Part shown: positions 1-5,566 of the stretch, piece after piece
Layout of the letters: each line of letters begins with the position of its first letter
How positions within the stretch are numbered: position 1 is the first letter of the stretch
From: Chloroflexota bacterium
GTDB taxonomy: Bacteria > Chloroflexota > Anaerolineae > Aggregatilineales > UBA2796
NCBI GenBank assembly: GCA_017743585.1
Contig: JAGHYP010000185.1
Span: 1 to 5,580, forward strand
Direction of reading: 5' to 3'
DNA: 5,580 bases
Program-made: the position numbers and the translations under genes
Notes under the pieces: model-generated
What the model saw: the letters and a program-made list of their open reading frames with translations, nothing else
What the model was told of the DNA's origin: nothing
Databases searched by the model: none

Positions 1-232
1 CGCTCCAACTGACAACATAGCGCGCTGAGCAAGAATGACGTAGCAGCAGCCACGCGCCGATCAGATAGACGTACATGACGATTGCTAGCGGCAGTATACG
101 CGCTAGATCGAGCGCCTCGTAGGGCCAGCGCCAGCCGAAGCCGCCGCGCAGCCACTCAGAGAGATCGAGACGGATCGCGGCAGCGATAGCGAGCGTTGTC
201 ACTCCAGCGAGGATCGGCAGCTTCTCGCGCAT
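1..232 (-). CDS. Polytopic membrane protein, N-terminal part (cut by left window edge)
   Basis: The frame opens at ATG 232-230 and runs off the left edge after about 77 codons, so only the N terminus is seen. Residues 5-20 are a hydrophobic segment, followed by a loop RLDLSEWLRGGFGWRWPYE (21-39) and a second hydrophobic segment (about 46-64). An aspartate-containing, aromatic-rich first outer loop after TM1 recalls GT-C-type membrane glycosyltransferases, and similar D-L-S-x-W-L-R-G...WRWPYE loops occur in Chloroflexota membrane proteins as I remember them; this is family-level inference. The start is uncertain. ATG 232 has no good Shine-Dalgarno, whereas an in-frame TTG at 262-260 lies 10 nt after AGG of a GAGGTGA motif and would add 10 basic residues. 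It follows the upstream paralogue by 52 bp (ATG) or 22 bp (TTG), in the same orientation, so it is probably in the same operon. Certain as an ORF; function is a guess. Confidence 0.75.
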   Translation of the reverse strand, partial: MREKLPILAGVTTLAIAAAIRLDLSEWLRGGFGWRWPYEALDLARILPLAIVMYVYLIGAWLLLRHSCSARYVVSWS

Positions 233-266
233 CGCCTGAGGAGACCGCCTCTCTCTTCTCAAAAAC

Positions 267-626
267 TGCTCACCTCATAGTTGCCTATACAAGGCTGAAC
301 TCAATGCGCGGATTTGCCCACAGGATGTGTCCACAGGTCAGCGGCGCGTCGCTTTGTACTTCGTAGCGCAGCGTGAAGGCTTGCCCACGAAGATCGCTCA
401 GGTCGAGCGCGAATGGCGTCAACTCGACGCTCGCGATGTGGTCAATGGCAACGCGCTGAGTCTGTCCGTTGTCGACGATCAGGCGTGCACGTATGCGCTG
501 ATCGGCGCATTCCGGCTCAAGCGTCAGCGCGCCGCGCAGCGTGAAGCGATAGTCAGGCAGTTCTGGCAGCTCAACTGCTTGCGCAAGGCGCGCCGCTCGC
601 TGATACAACACATATTGCGCCTCGCC
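267..626. repeat. Direct repeat copy 1 (3' end of downstream paralogue plus its tail)
   Basis: This stretch aligns without a gap to 2082-2441 at a constant offset of 1815 bp. By hand count there are about 44 mismatches in 360 positions (about 88% identity). It covers the last ~115 codons of the gene, the stop region and the GAGGTGA-GCA motif beyond it. Similarity falls sharply beyond 626 in the codons just upstream in the gene, and also just outside 267. Confidence 0.9.
270..284 (-). other. Fossil 3' tail: former last codons of the upstream gene
   Basis: Directly after the TAG stop (287-285) the same frame continues GCA ACT ATG AGG TGA (284-270). These are exactly the codons that encode the last four residues (A-T-M-R) and the stop of the neighbouring paralogue at 2085-2099. 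In that paralogue the codons before them read GCG CAG; here they read GTA TAG. The ancestral reading frame therefore ended at TGA 272-270 and was shortened by a CAG to TAG change. Seen directly in the sequence. Confidence 0.85.
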
Positions 627-2081
627 TGCCAACACAATGGCATGACTGCCAACGCGCTCGTCAAAATCGGGCGAAGATTGTAGTACGGGCAAAAAGTGTA
701 GCGCCAGCGACACAGGCTGCTGCTCAACATCTCTGAAAGCTGCCAACCTGAACTGCGCAAGCCCTAGCGCGCTCTTGCGAACCATTTCATTCGGAAATAA
801 GTCGAAGAACGGACAGTTCTTGTTACCAATCAGAGCCGTCAATGCGCATTCACGCGGACCTGTCACTATGTCGTCTAGATGCAAGAGCGGCAAAAATACG
901 TATAGCGCTGCAAGCGCTGTGAAAATCAGCTGCGCACCGCCAATAGCGCAGACGAACAGTAGATTCGCCGTTCGCAGAGCGCCTCTCGGCATCTTTTGCA
1001 GCACCAGCAGGCTCAACATCACTGCGCCGAGCCAGAACATCATTACCAGCGGCGTGTGGTAATCAAGGTGCAGCACGTTTTCGATGTATGCTTCAAGACG
1101 TCCAATAGACGTAGCGAGCGCGAAGCTAATTCCCCATAGCGCGATAGCAAAAACTGAGGCTAACGCTGCAGGTCGGGCTTGCCGCAAGAGAAAGTGCACG
1201 TTTACTGCGCTGAGCAAGAGGCCTACGGCGAAAACTAGCAATGCAAAATCCCTAGTGGAAGTTTCCAGCACGCCGTAGCGCAAGAATGCAGGCGTGACCT
1301 GAACCGCGCCCAGATGTAGCGCTGCGAAGTACAGGTTATCAAGCGGCGAGAGCGTGATACGATTGTAACCGTGCCGCTCATCGGGCAGGAGGAAAACAAT
1401 TGCAAGGCAAGCGGCAGCGGCTGCCGCAAAAAGCGCCCAGCGCGCCCAGCTGCGCTCGCCGCGCAGCCACCACACCAAGCCAACTACGCCAAAAGCGAGA
1501 ATGCCAGAGCCATTGCTCAAAGCAGCGGCACTGCACAGAAACGAGAGCAGCAGCGCCAAGCGCCAGCCGCTTCTTACTTTGTCAGCAGCGAGGACACCAA
1601 GCAACGTGAAAAAGATGCCGAACTGCCACTCGTTCAGAAATGCCCATGTCCAGCCTGTGATCCAGCGCCCTGTGAAGACCATACAGGCGAGCGCGATCAG
1701 ACCTGACCAGAACAAGCGCGGCGCGCCCTGACCAAGTTGCCGCTTCAGGAGCAGCGCTAGCAGGCTGAAGTTGGCTGCGAGCAGCACAGCTGTCACCAGC
1801 ATCTCAAGGCGCGGGTCGTAGTTGAAGAGCGCGGCGTTGAGCGCCGTGAGCGCCAGCGTGAGCGGCAAGCGATGTCCATTGTAGTTGACGAGCAGATCGT
1901 CTAGCTTGAGCGTGCCTTGCGCAACCTTGACAGCGACTGCGCTATTCATCGCGAAGTGCCATTCATCGGCAACTGGCGTCATCTTGGCGGGGCTGGCAAT
2001 TGCCAAGCCGATTAGCACAAGATGTGCTGCGATCGTTGCAATCGCAGCGCCTTTGAGCCAGAGCGGCACATGCTGAGTCAT
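285..2081 (-). CDS. Polytopic membrane protein, GT-C-like, with beta-rich C-terminal domain (paralogue of 2085-3878)
   Basis: A 598-residue protein, with ATG 2081 supported by a GAGGTGA motif that overlaps the stop of the preceding gene. About 11-12 hydrophobic segments span residues 10-400. Between TM1 and TM2 lies a loop with D39-E40-W41 and N68-G-H-R71, both kept in the paralogue. Acidic residues in the first outer loop are typical of GT-C glycosyltransferases, so a lipid-linked-sugar transferase is inferred, not shown. Residues about 400-598 are not hydrophobic and look extracytoplasmic. They hold two cysteine pairs conserved in the paralogue (C412/C423 and C525/C583) and end in a beta-rich stretch with ILWANPRIEF, which resembles the closing strand of jelly-roll carbohydrate-binding modules (my inference). 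The protein stops five codons before the ancestral end. It is probably translated by coupling from the preceding gene, whose stop is 3 bp upstream. A plain membrane anchor for a surface domain is the main alternative. Confidence 0.85.
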   Translation of the reverse strand: MTQHVPLWLKGAAIATIAAHLVLIGLAIASPAKMTPVADEWHFAMNSAVAVKVAQGTLKLDDLLVNYNGHRLPLTLALTALNAALFNYDPRLEMLVTAVLLAANFSLLALLLKRQLGQGAPRLFWSGLIALACMVFTGRWITGWTWAFLNEWQFGIFFTLLGVLAADKVRSGWRLALLLSFLCSAAALSNGSGILAFGVVGLVWWLRGERSWARWALFAAAAAACLAIVFLLPDERHGYNRITLSPLDNLYFAALHLGAVQVTPAFLRYGVLETSTRDFALLVFAVGLLLSAVNVHFLLRQARPAALASVFAIALWGISFALATSIGRLEAYIENVLHLDYHTPLVMMFWLGAVMLSLLVLQKMPRGALRTANLLFVCAIGGAQLIFTALAALYVFLPLLHLDDIVTGPRECALTALIGNKNCPFFDLFPNEMVRKSALGLAQFRLAAFRDVEQQPVSLALHFLPVLQSSPDFDERVGSHAIVLAGEAQYVLYQRAARLAQAVELPELPDYRFTLRGALTLEPECADQRIRARLIVDNGQTQRVAIDHIASVELTPFALDLSDLRGQAFTLRYEVQSDAPLTCGHILWANPRIEFSLV

Positions 2082-2441
2082 TGCTCACCTCATAGTTGCC
2101 TGCGCAAGGCTGAACTCAATGCGCGGATTTGCCCACAGGATGTGTCCACAGGTCAGCAGCGCGTCGCTCTGCACTTCGTAGAGCAGCATGAAAGCGCGTC
2201 CGCGCAGGTCGCTCAGGTCGAGCGCGAACGGCGTCAATTCGACGCTCGCGATGTGATCGATGGCGACGCGCTGCGTCTGTCCGTCGTCAACGATCAGGCG
2301 CGCGCGCAGGCGCTGATCAGCGCATTCAGGCTCAAGCGCCAGCGCGCCGCGCAAGGCGAAGCGATAGTCAGGTAATTCAGGCAGCGCAAGCGACTGCGCA
2401 AGGCGCGCCGTCCGCTGATACAAGACATATTGCGCCTCGCC
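2082..2441. repeat. Direct repeat copy 2 (3' end of upstream paralogue plus its tail)
   Basis: Partner of the repeat at 267-626. The encoded C-terminal 115 residues differ from the other copy at only 13 positions in my alignment, although the transmembrane parts of the two proteins need gaps and differ far more. Many differences are transitions that make the other copy more AT-rich, so this copy may be closer to the ancestral state (inference). Confidence 0.9.
2085..2091 (-). promoter_or_regulatory. Ribosome binding site overlapping the upstream stop codon
   Basis: On the minus strand the junction reads ATG AGG TGA GCA ATG: the last Met and Arg codons and the TGA of the upstream gene, three bases, then the start of the downstream gene. 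GAGGTGA matches the anti-Shine-Dalgarno well, and AGG is six bases from the ATG. This fixes the start at 2081 and suggests that ribosomes ending on the upstream gene reinitiate on the next one. Confidence 0.75.
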
Positions 2442-3878
2442 GCTCAGCACCGCGACTCGAAAGCCGTTTTCTGCAGGCTCTCGCAGCGGCTGAAAGCGCA
2501 GCAGAATAGGCACAGGCGCGTCGTCAGCGTGCGCAAACGGTCCGAGTCGCAGCTCAGCCAACGTCTGCGCGTTCGCGCGCACCATCTCATACGGAATGAT
2601 CGGCGTGTAGTTATCGCAGCGATTCTTGCCGATCAAACTAGCGAGCGGACATTCGCGATGCTCAGTTGAAGCTGTTGTCTCAAGGCGCGCGGCTGGCGAG
2701 ACAACATAAATGAATGGCAATGCCGTGAAACCGAGCTGTGTGATCCACATGAAGGATATCAACAGCGCGTTGGCGCGCCTCAACCAGCTGCGCTGAACAG
2801 AAATTCCCATCAGCGCTACCAAGAACACACCGAGCCAAATTTGCATCGAGAGCGGCGTGTGATGAAGAAAAGACGGCAATTCATCGCCTTCAACCAAAGC
2901 GCCGCGACTGATCGAGATTATCGCGGTAAAGCCTAGCCCCCACAACACAAACGCGAAAGCGATCGCCAATTTCTGACGCGCGACGCGCCGCCGCAAAGAT
3001 GCCACATTAGCAACTGTGAGAAGACTACCGAAGATGAAAATTGCCGCCGCGATGATCTGCGGCAGTGGCGATAAGACGCCGAAGCGCGGCGAAGATAGGA
3101 TAGTTTGCGGCGCACCTGAGTACAGGATGGCAAACAGCAAGCTGCTCAGTGGATTGAAGCTGAATGTTGCGTAGCCTTGTCGCTCGCCCAAGAAGATCGC
3201 CGCCGCGCAGAGCGCGCTCGCGACGCCGAAGATGATCCAGCGCGCAAGATAACGCTCGCCGCGCCACCACCACAGCCAACCCGCCGCAGCAAACGCCAAT
3301 ATGCCGCCGCCGTGTGAAAAGGCTGCCAGAATGCACAGCCCAAGGCTCGCCAAAAAAGCAGCCCAGCTTGGCGCTCGGCGCGTTGCGATCAGCATACTGA
3401 GCAATGTGAACGCGATAGTGAACTGCCATTTGTTCATCATGCCAAATGCCCAGTGCGCCCACCAACGCCCTGTGAAGATCATCGCCGCCAGCGGCAGCAA
3501 TCCAAGCCAGAACAAGCGCGTTTTCCCAACAACTTGCCGCATCAAGGTAGCCACGAGGCAGAAGTTGGTGAACATCAGCGCGGCTGTCACCAGCATCTCA
3601 AGGCGCGGATCGTAACTGAGCAGCACTGCATTGAGCGCCGTGATGCTCAACGTGATCGGAAAGCGATGACCGTTGTAACTCACAAACAAGTCGCTGAGCG
3701 TCAACTGACCGCGCACAGCACGCGCGGCCACGCCTGCGCTTGTCGCGTTGTGCCACTCATCGCTCGTCGGCGTACGGTTCGCATAAACAACAATCACTGC
3801 GATCACAAGCGCCACATGCGCTGCAATCACGGCAAGCGCAGCGCTTTTGAGCCAGAGCGGCGCGTGTTTCCCTAACAT
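2085..3878 (-). CDS. Polytopic membrane protein, GT-C-like, with beta-rich C-terminal domain (paralogue of 285-2081)
   Basis: 597 residues from ATG 3878-3876. I prefer this start to an in-frame TTG at 3908 because MLGKHAPLWLK aligns with MTQHVPLWLK at the start of the neighbouring paralogue; neither start has a clean Shine-Dalgarno. About 11-12 hydrophobic segments fill residues 10-395. The loop after TM1 carries D40-E41-W42 and N69-G-H-R72, and the stretch YDPRLEMLVTA (89-99) is shared with the paralogue. The extracytoplasmic C-terminal part has cysteine pairs C410/C421 and C519/C577 and closes with ILWANPRIEF plus an A-T-M-R tail missing from the other copy. A GT-C-like glycosyltransferase using polyprenyl-linked sugar is inferred from topology and from the GT2 gene 105 bp upstream; no family name is certain. 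Its start is preceded by a strong hairpin that could limit translation. Confidence 0.85.
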   Translation of the reverse strand: MLGKHAPLWLKSAALAVIAAHVALVIAVIVVYANRTPTSDEWHNATSAGVAARAVRGQLTLSDLFVSYNGHRFPITLSITALNAVLLSYDPRLEMLVTAALMFTNFCLVATLMRQVVGKTRLFWLGLLPLAAMIFTGRWWAHWAFGMMNKWQFTIAFTLLSMLIATRRAPSWAAFLASLGLCILAAFSHGGGILAFAAAGWLWWWRGERYLARWIIFGVASALCAAAIFLGERQGYATFSFNPLSSLLFAILYSGAPQTILSSPRFGVLSPLPQIIAAAIFIFGSLLTVANVASLRRRVARQKLAIAFAFVLWGLGFTAIISISRGALVEGDELPSFLHHTPLSMQIWLGVFLVALMGISVQRSWLRRANALLISFMWITQLGFTALPFIYVVSPAARLETTASTEHRECPLASLIGKNRCDNYTPIIPYEMVRANAQTLAELRLGPFAHADDAPVPILLRFQPLREPAENGFRVAVLSGEAQYVLYQRTARLAQSLALPELPDYRFALRGALALEPECADQRLRARLIVDDGQTQRVAIDHIASVELTPFALDLSDLRGRAFMLLYEVQSDALLTCGHILWANPRIEFSLAQATMR

Positions 3879-3881
3879 CCT

Positions 3882-3902
3882 ACGAAATGCCTTGCATTTC
3901 GT
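3882..3902 (-). promoter_or_regulatory. Perfect hairpin just before the start of the upstream paralogue
   Basis: The minus strand reads ACGAAATGC, AAG, GCATTTCGT: a perfect 9-bp stem with a three-base loop, ending three bases (AGG) before ATG 3878. In the mRNA it would occupy the ribosome-landing zone, where no other clear Shine-Dalgarno exists. A role in translation control or RNA processing is inference. There is no T-tract after it, so it is not a standard intrinsic terminator. Confidence 0.5.
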
Positions 3903-3949
3903 GAACAACGATAGACTGCGATCAAACTTAGCGTGCGCCAGACTGCATT

Positions 3950-3962
3950 GCGCGAGTCGCGC
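3950..3962. repeat. Small GC-rich hairpin between the GT2 gene and the first paralogue
   Basis: Arms GCGCG and CGCGC flank a three-base loop. It lies 22 bp beyond the GT2 stop codon. With the hairpin at 3882-3902 it makes this roughly 105-bp gap structured, but neither has a terminator T-run and I see no convincing promoter in the gap, so read-through from the GT2 gene is likely. Five GC pairs can arise by chance in such GCGC-rich DNA. Confidence 0.3.
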
Positions 3963-3983
3963 TCATCAACACCGAAGCGCGGC

Positions 3984-4781
3984 TCACTCGCGGAGTTGTG
4001 TGGCAGCGGGCTCGGACGACGCGACAAACGGTTGAAAAACTTCGCCCGTGGGACGGCGCACATCATCGCGGACGAGCAGCCACTCGAACCAGACGGTTAG
4101 CAGCGTGTACAGATAGCGGCTGCCTTGCTCGCGCAACTTGAGCGACGAGACGCCAACAGCGCGGTTGTGCCACGAGATCGGGACGATCTTATACGAATAG
4201 CCGCGCACAATTGCCTTCAGCGGCAGCTCAATTGTCATATTGAAATGCGGCGAGACGAACGGACGGCAGCCTTCGATCACGTTGGCGCGGTAGCCTTTGA
4301 AGGCATTGGTTGTGTCGTTCAGAGGAATGCCGAACATGACCTGAATCACGAAGTTGGCGATGCGATTGATGACCAACTTGAAGCGCGGATAGTTCACCAC
4401 CTTGCTGCCGCGAATGAAGCGCGAGCCAAAGGCGCAATCTGCTTCATCGCGCAGGATGCGGTAGTACTTCACTACGTCGGCGGGCGAGTCGGATGCATCC
4501 GCCATGTAAATGACCACGGCATCGCCTGTGAAATGGCTCAAGCCGAGAGCTACCGCACGACCGAAGCCATTTTTCCCTGTGTTGCGAATCGCGCGCAAGC
4601 GCGGATCGCGCTCATGCTCGGCAGCGACCACCTCGTATGTGCCGTCGCTGCTGCCATCATCCACCACCAAAATCTCGAAATTGTGGATGCCTGCCTGATC
4701 CAGATGATCGCGCAAGGCAGTGATCGTCTGCCCGATGATGCCTGCCTCGTTCCGCGCCGGAATGACGACCGAGAGCTTCAT
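3984..4781 (-). CDS. Family 2 glycosyltransferase, dolichol-phosphate mannosyltransferase (DPM1)-like
   Basis: 265 residues; ATG 4781 has a good Shine-Dalgarno (GTGAGGA, five bases from the ATG after GAGG). The GT-A fold signatures are present in order: VVIPARNE (5-12), VDDGSSDGT (40-48), a nucleotide-side GKNGFGRAVALGL (69-81), the acidic metal/donor site MADASD (93-98), GSRFIRGS (119-126), NDTTNAFKGYR (155-165), and W204...R207-A-V-G-V-S-S-L-K-L near the end. This is the DPM1-like branch that moves a sugar from a nucleotide donor to polyprenyl phosphate on the cytoplasmic face. There are no C-terminal membrane helices, only a moderately hydrophobic, aromatic segment about 223-237 that may touch the membrane. 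The sugar cannot be told from sequence. It is the first intact gene of the run and probably supplies lipid-linked sugar to the membrane proteins downstream. Length and all core motifs look intact. Confidence 0.93.
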   Translation of the reverse strand: MKLSVVIPARNEAGIIGQTITALRDHLDQAGIHNFEILVVDDGSSDGTYEVVAAEHERDPRLRAIRNTGKNGFGRAVALGLSHFTGDAVVIYMADASDSPADVVKYYRILRDEADCAFGSRFIRGSKVVNYPRFKLVINRIANFVIQVMFGIPLNDTTNAFKGYRANVIEGCRPFVSPHFNMTIELPLKAIVRGYSYKIVPISWHNRAVGVSSLKLREQGSRYLYTLLTVWFEWLLVRDDVRRPTGEVFQPFVASSEPAATQLRE

Positions 4782-4812
4782 GAAATCCTCACGACCTGAT
4801 AAGTTCTGCTCA

Positions 4813-4841
4813 ACTATACCCTAGATTAGATTGTACGTGCA
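4813..4841 (-). promoter_or_regulatory. Candidate promoter of the GT2 gene
   Basis: On the minus strand TATAGT (4818-4813) matches the -10 consensus at five of six bases. Seventeen bases upstream, TGCACG (4841-4836) matches the -35 consensus at only three. Transcription would begin near 4806, giving a leader of about 25 bases that contains the GTGAGGA ribosome binding site. The weak -35 would fit a promoter needing an activator. A second -10-like hexamer, TACAAT, lies inside the spacer but has no partner. Confidence 0.4.
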
Positions 4842-4850
4842 GATCGTCAT

Positions 4851-4873
4851 AACACGCTAGCAGTTAGCACGTT
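4851..4873. promoter_or_regulatory. Imperfect operator-like dyad upstream of the GT2 promoter
   Basis: AACACGCTA, five bases, TAGCACGTT: seven of nine positions pair between the arms, with a mismatched AC at the same place in each. The centre lies about 56 bp upstream of the predicted transcription start, a usual place for an activator site. The geometry is seen; the function is inferred and could be chance. Confidence 0.3.
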
Positions 4874-4951
4874 GATGAGGGAAGCGCGCTCTCATAGTCT
4901 AGCTGATTCCGATTGCGCGCTGAGGAGCCCTTGCACCTGTCGGCGTATTGC

Positions 4952-5488
4952 ACTAGACCGAGCCTTGCTGAGCGAATTGGCACACACCTTAAATCGGTCA
5001 AGCGCGGCTACGCACAGCCGACTGCGCCCCGCGCCTTAGCGCAGGATATTCAAGACGGCAAGGTATCCCTCGGGCGCGGACGGCGCAACCTAACGAGCGT
5101 AGCGCTCGTCAAACGCTTGCCGTCAAATTTAGCCGAGCATCTAATCGCCGCCACTGGCGGGTCGAGAGGCAGCGTAACTGCTCTCAGGTCGCCGTTGTAA
5201 GTTGAAAAGCAGCGCGCGCAGCCTGATGAAGCGCGCTCCTTAGCGCTCGCTATGCCCCTCAGCAAGTAGCTCAGGGTCAAAATAGCGCGCCAGAGCGCTA
5301 TACGTGGCTGATTCGTTATCAGCAATCAGCACACGCGATGCCTTGTGAGCTTCCGCAGCGGCAAGCAAGAGCGCTGCTATGCCCACAAAATGGCTCTCAA
5401 GCGCGGCGCAGCTGTAGGTAGGCGGATCGAAATTGCTTGCTAGATAGCGCTTGCTGCCTTGATAAGGAGTCGATTGCAGCGCGCTCAT
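4952..5488 (-). pseudogene. Decayed D12-class adenine-specific DNA methyltransferase
   Basis: No intact gene lies here, but motifs of a D12-type (Dam-like) N6-adenine methyltransferase appear in the right order. In the opening frame: PYQGSKRYLAS (5467-5435), the usual N-terminal motif. Motif I EPF (5396-5388) needs another frame, then VGIAALLLAAA returns to the first. VLIAD (5332-5318) is followed by NQPRIALWRAI (5313-5281) in a third frame, then DPELLAEG (5278-5255) in the first. Beyond a TAA (5242-5240) come weaker matches: FN..RRPE (5206-5183), AAIRCSAKFDG (5151-5119) and AGRS...SLSKA (5032-4961), which resembles the AGRSTQATLLGR...SLYLSKAL end I recall for this family. The catalytic DPPY region is not found and seems deleted, so the product would be inactive. 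An 82-codon ORF (5488-5240) remains open but has no visible Shine-Dalgarno. The N-terminal match is convincing; the C-terminal one is tentative. Confidence 0.62.
5054..5124. repeat. Nested inverted repeats inside the methyltransferase relic
   Basis: Outer arms GACGGCAAG (5054-5062) and CTTGCCGTC (5116-5124) pair perfectly over nine bases. Between them ACGAGCG (5093-5099), TAG, CGCTCGT (5103-5109) forms a seven-base hairpin. It coincides with the place where the middle of the methyltransferase seems to be missing. No T-tract follows on either strand. It may be a scar of rearrangement or chance in GC-rich DNA. Confidence 0.3.
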
Positions 5489-5518
5489 CTCGTTGTGCTA
5501 TAACCTGTCGGCTAATGT

Positions 5519-5566
5519 CTTGACAGATTGAGTAAGACTTTATAGGGGCGCGGCGCGTCTGTCAAG
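5519..5566. promoter_or_regulatory. Inverted repeat with opposed promoter-like elements
   Basis: CTTGACAGA (5519-5527) and TCTGTCAAG (5558-5566) are perfect nine-base inverted arms. Each contains a consensus -35 hexamer TTGACA. Leftward, TTGACA (5565-5560) is followed after 15 bp by TATAAA (5544-5539), placed to drive the methyltransferase relic. Rightward, TTGACA (5520-5525) is followed after 15 bp by TATAGG (5541-5546), pointing out of the window. Both spacers are shorter than the usual 17 bp, so activity is uncertain. The symmetry could also be an operator or the end of an element. Confidence 0.35.

Noticed and set aside
260..281. Intrinsic terminator after the downstream paralogue
   Set aside because: There is a run of five Ts on the minus strand, but only a four-base AACT/AGTT stem precedes it, with a large loop. 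It is too weak, and the next gene starts close by.
3453..3875. 140-codon plus-strand frame, and the 224-codon plus-strand frame at 4125-4799
   Set aside because: Both are shadows lying exactly opposite well-supported minus-strand genes, with no family motifs of their own.
3879..3908. Longer N terminus of the first paralogue from TTG 3908
   Set aside because: The extra ten residues have no match in the paralogue, no Shine-Dalgarno precedes the TTG, and the added codons coincide with the perfect hairpin.
4913..5200. 95-codon plus-strand frame starting at TTG
   Set aside because: It lies antisense to the methyltransferase relic, has no convincing ribosome binding site, and its residues match nothing I recognise. 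It is best explained by the lack of stops in GC-rich DNA.
5282..5301. Seven-base inverted repeat ATAGCGC...GCGCTAT
   Set aside because: It lies inside the relic where codons rich in GCGC create such pairs easily; no sign of function.
5050..5325. 91-codon minus-strand frame starting at TTG, as a separate gene
   Set aside because: Parts of it (NQPRIALWRAI, AAIRC) fit as pieces of the frame-shifted methyltransferase relic, so it is not an independent gene. Its TYNGDLRAVTLPLD part loosely recalls the SYDG...PLP motif of the family, but that clashes with the better FN..RRPE reading of the same bases.
5054..5566. Insertion sequence carrying the methyltransferase relic
   Set aside because: The inverted repeats found are short, differ from each other, and are not flanked by target duplications; no transposase motifs are visible.
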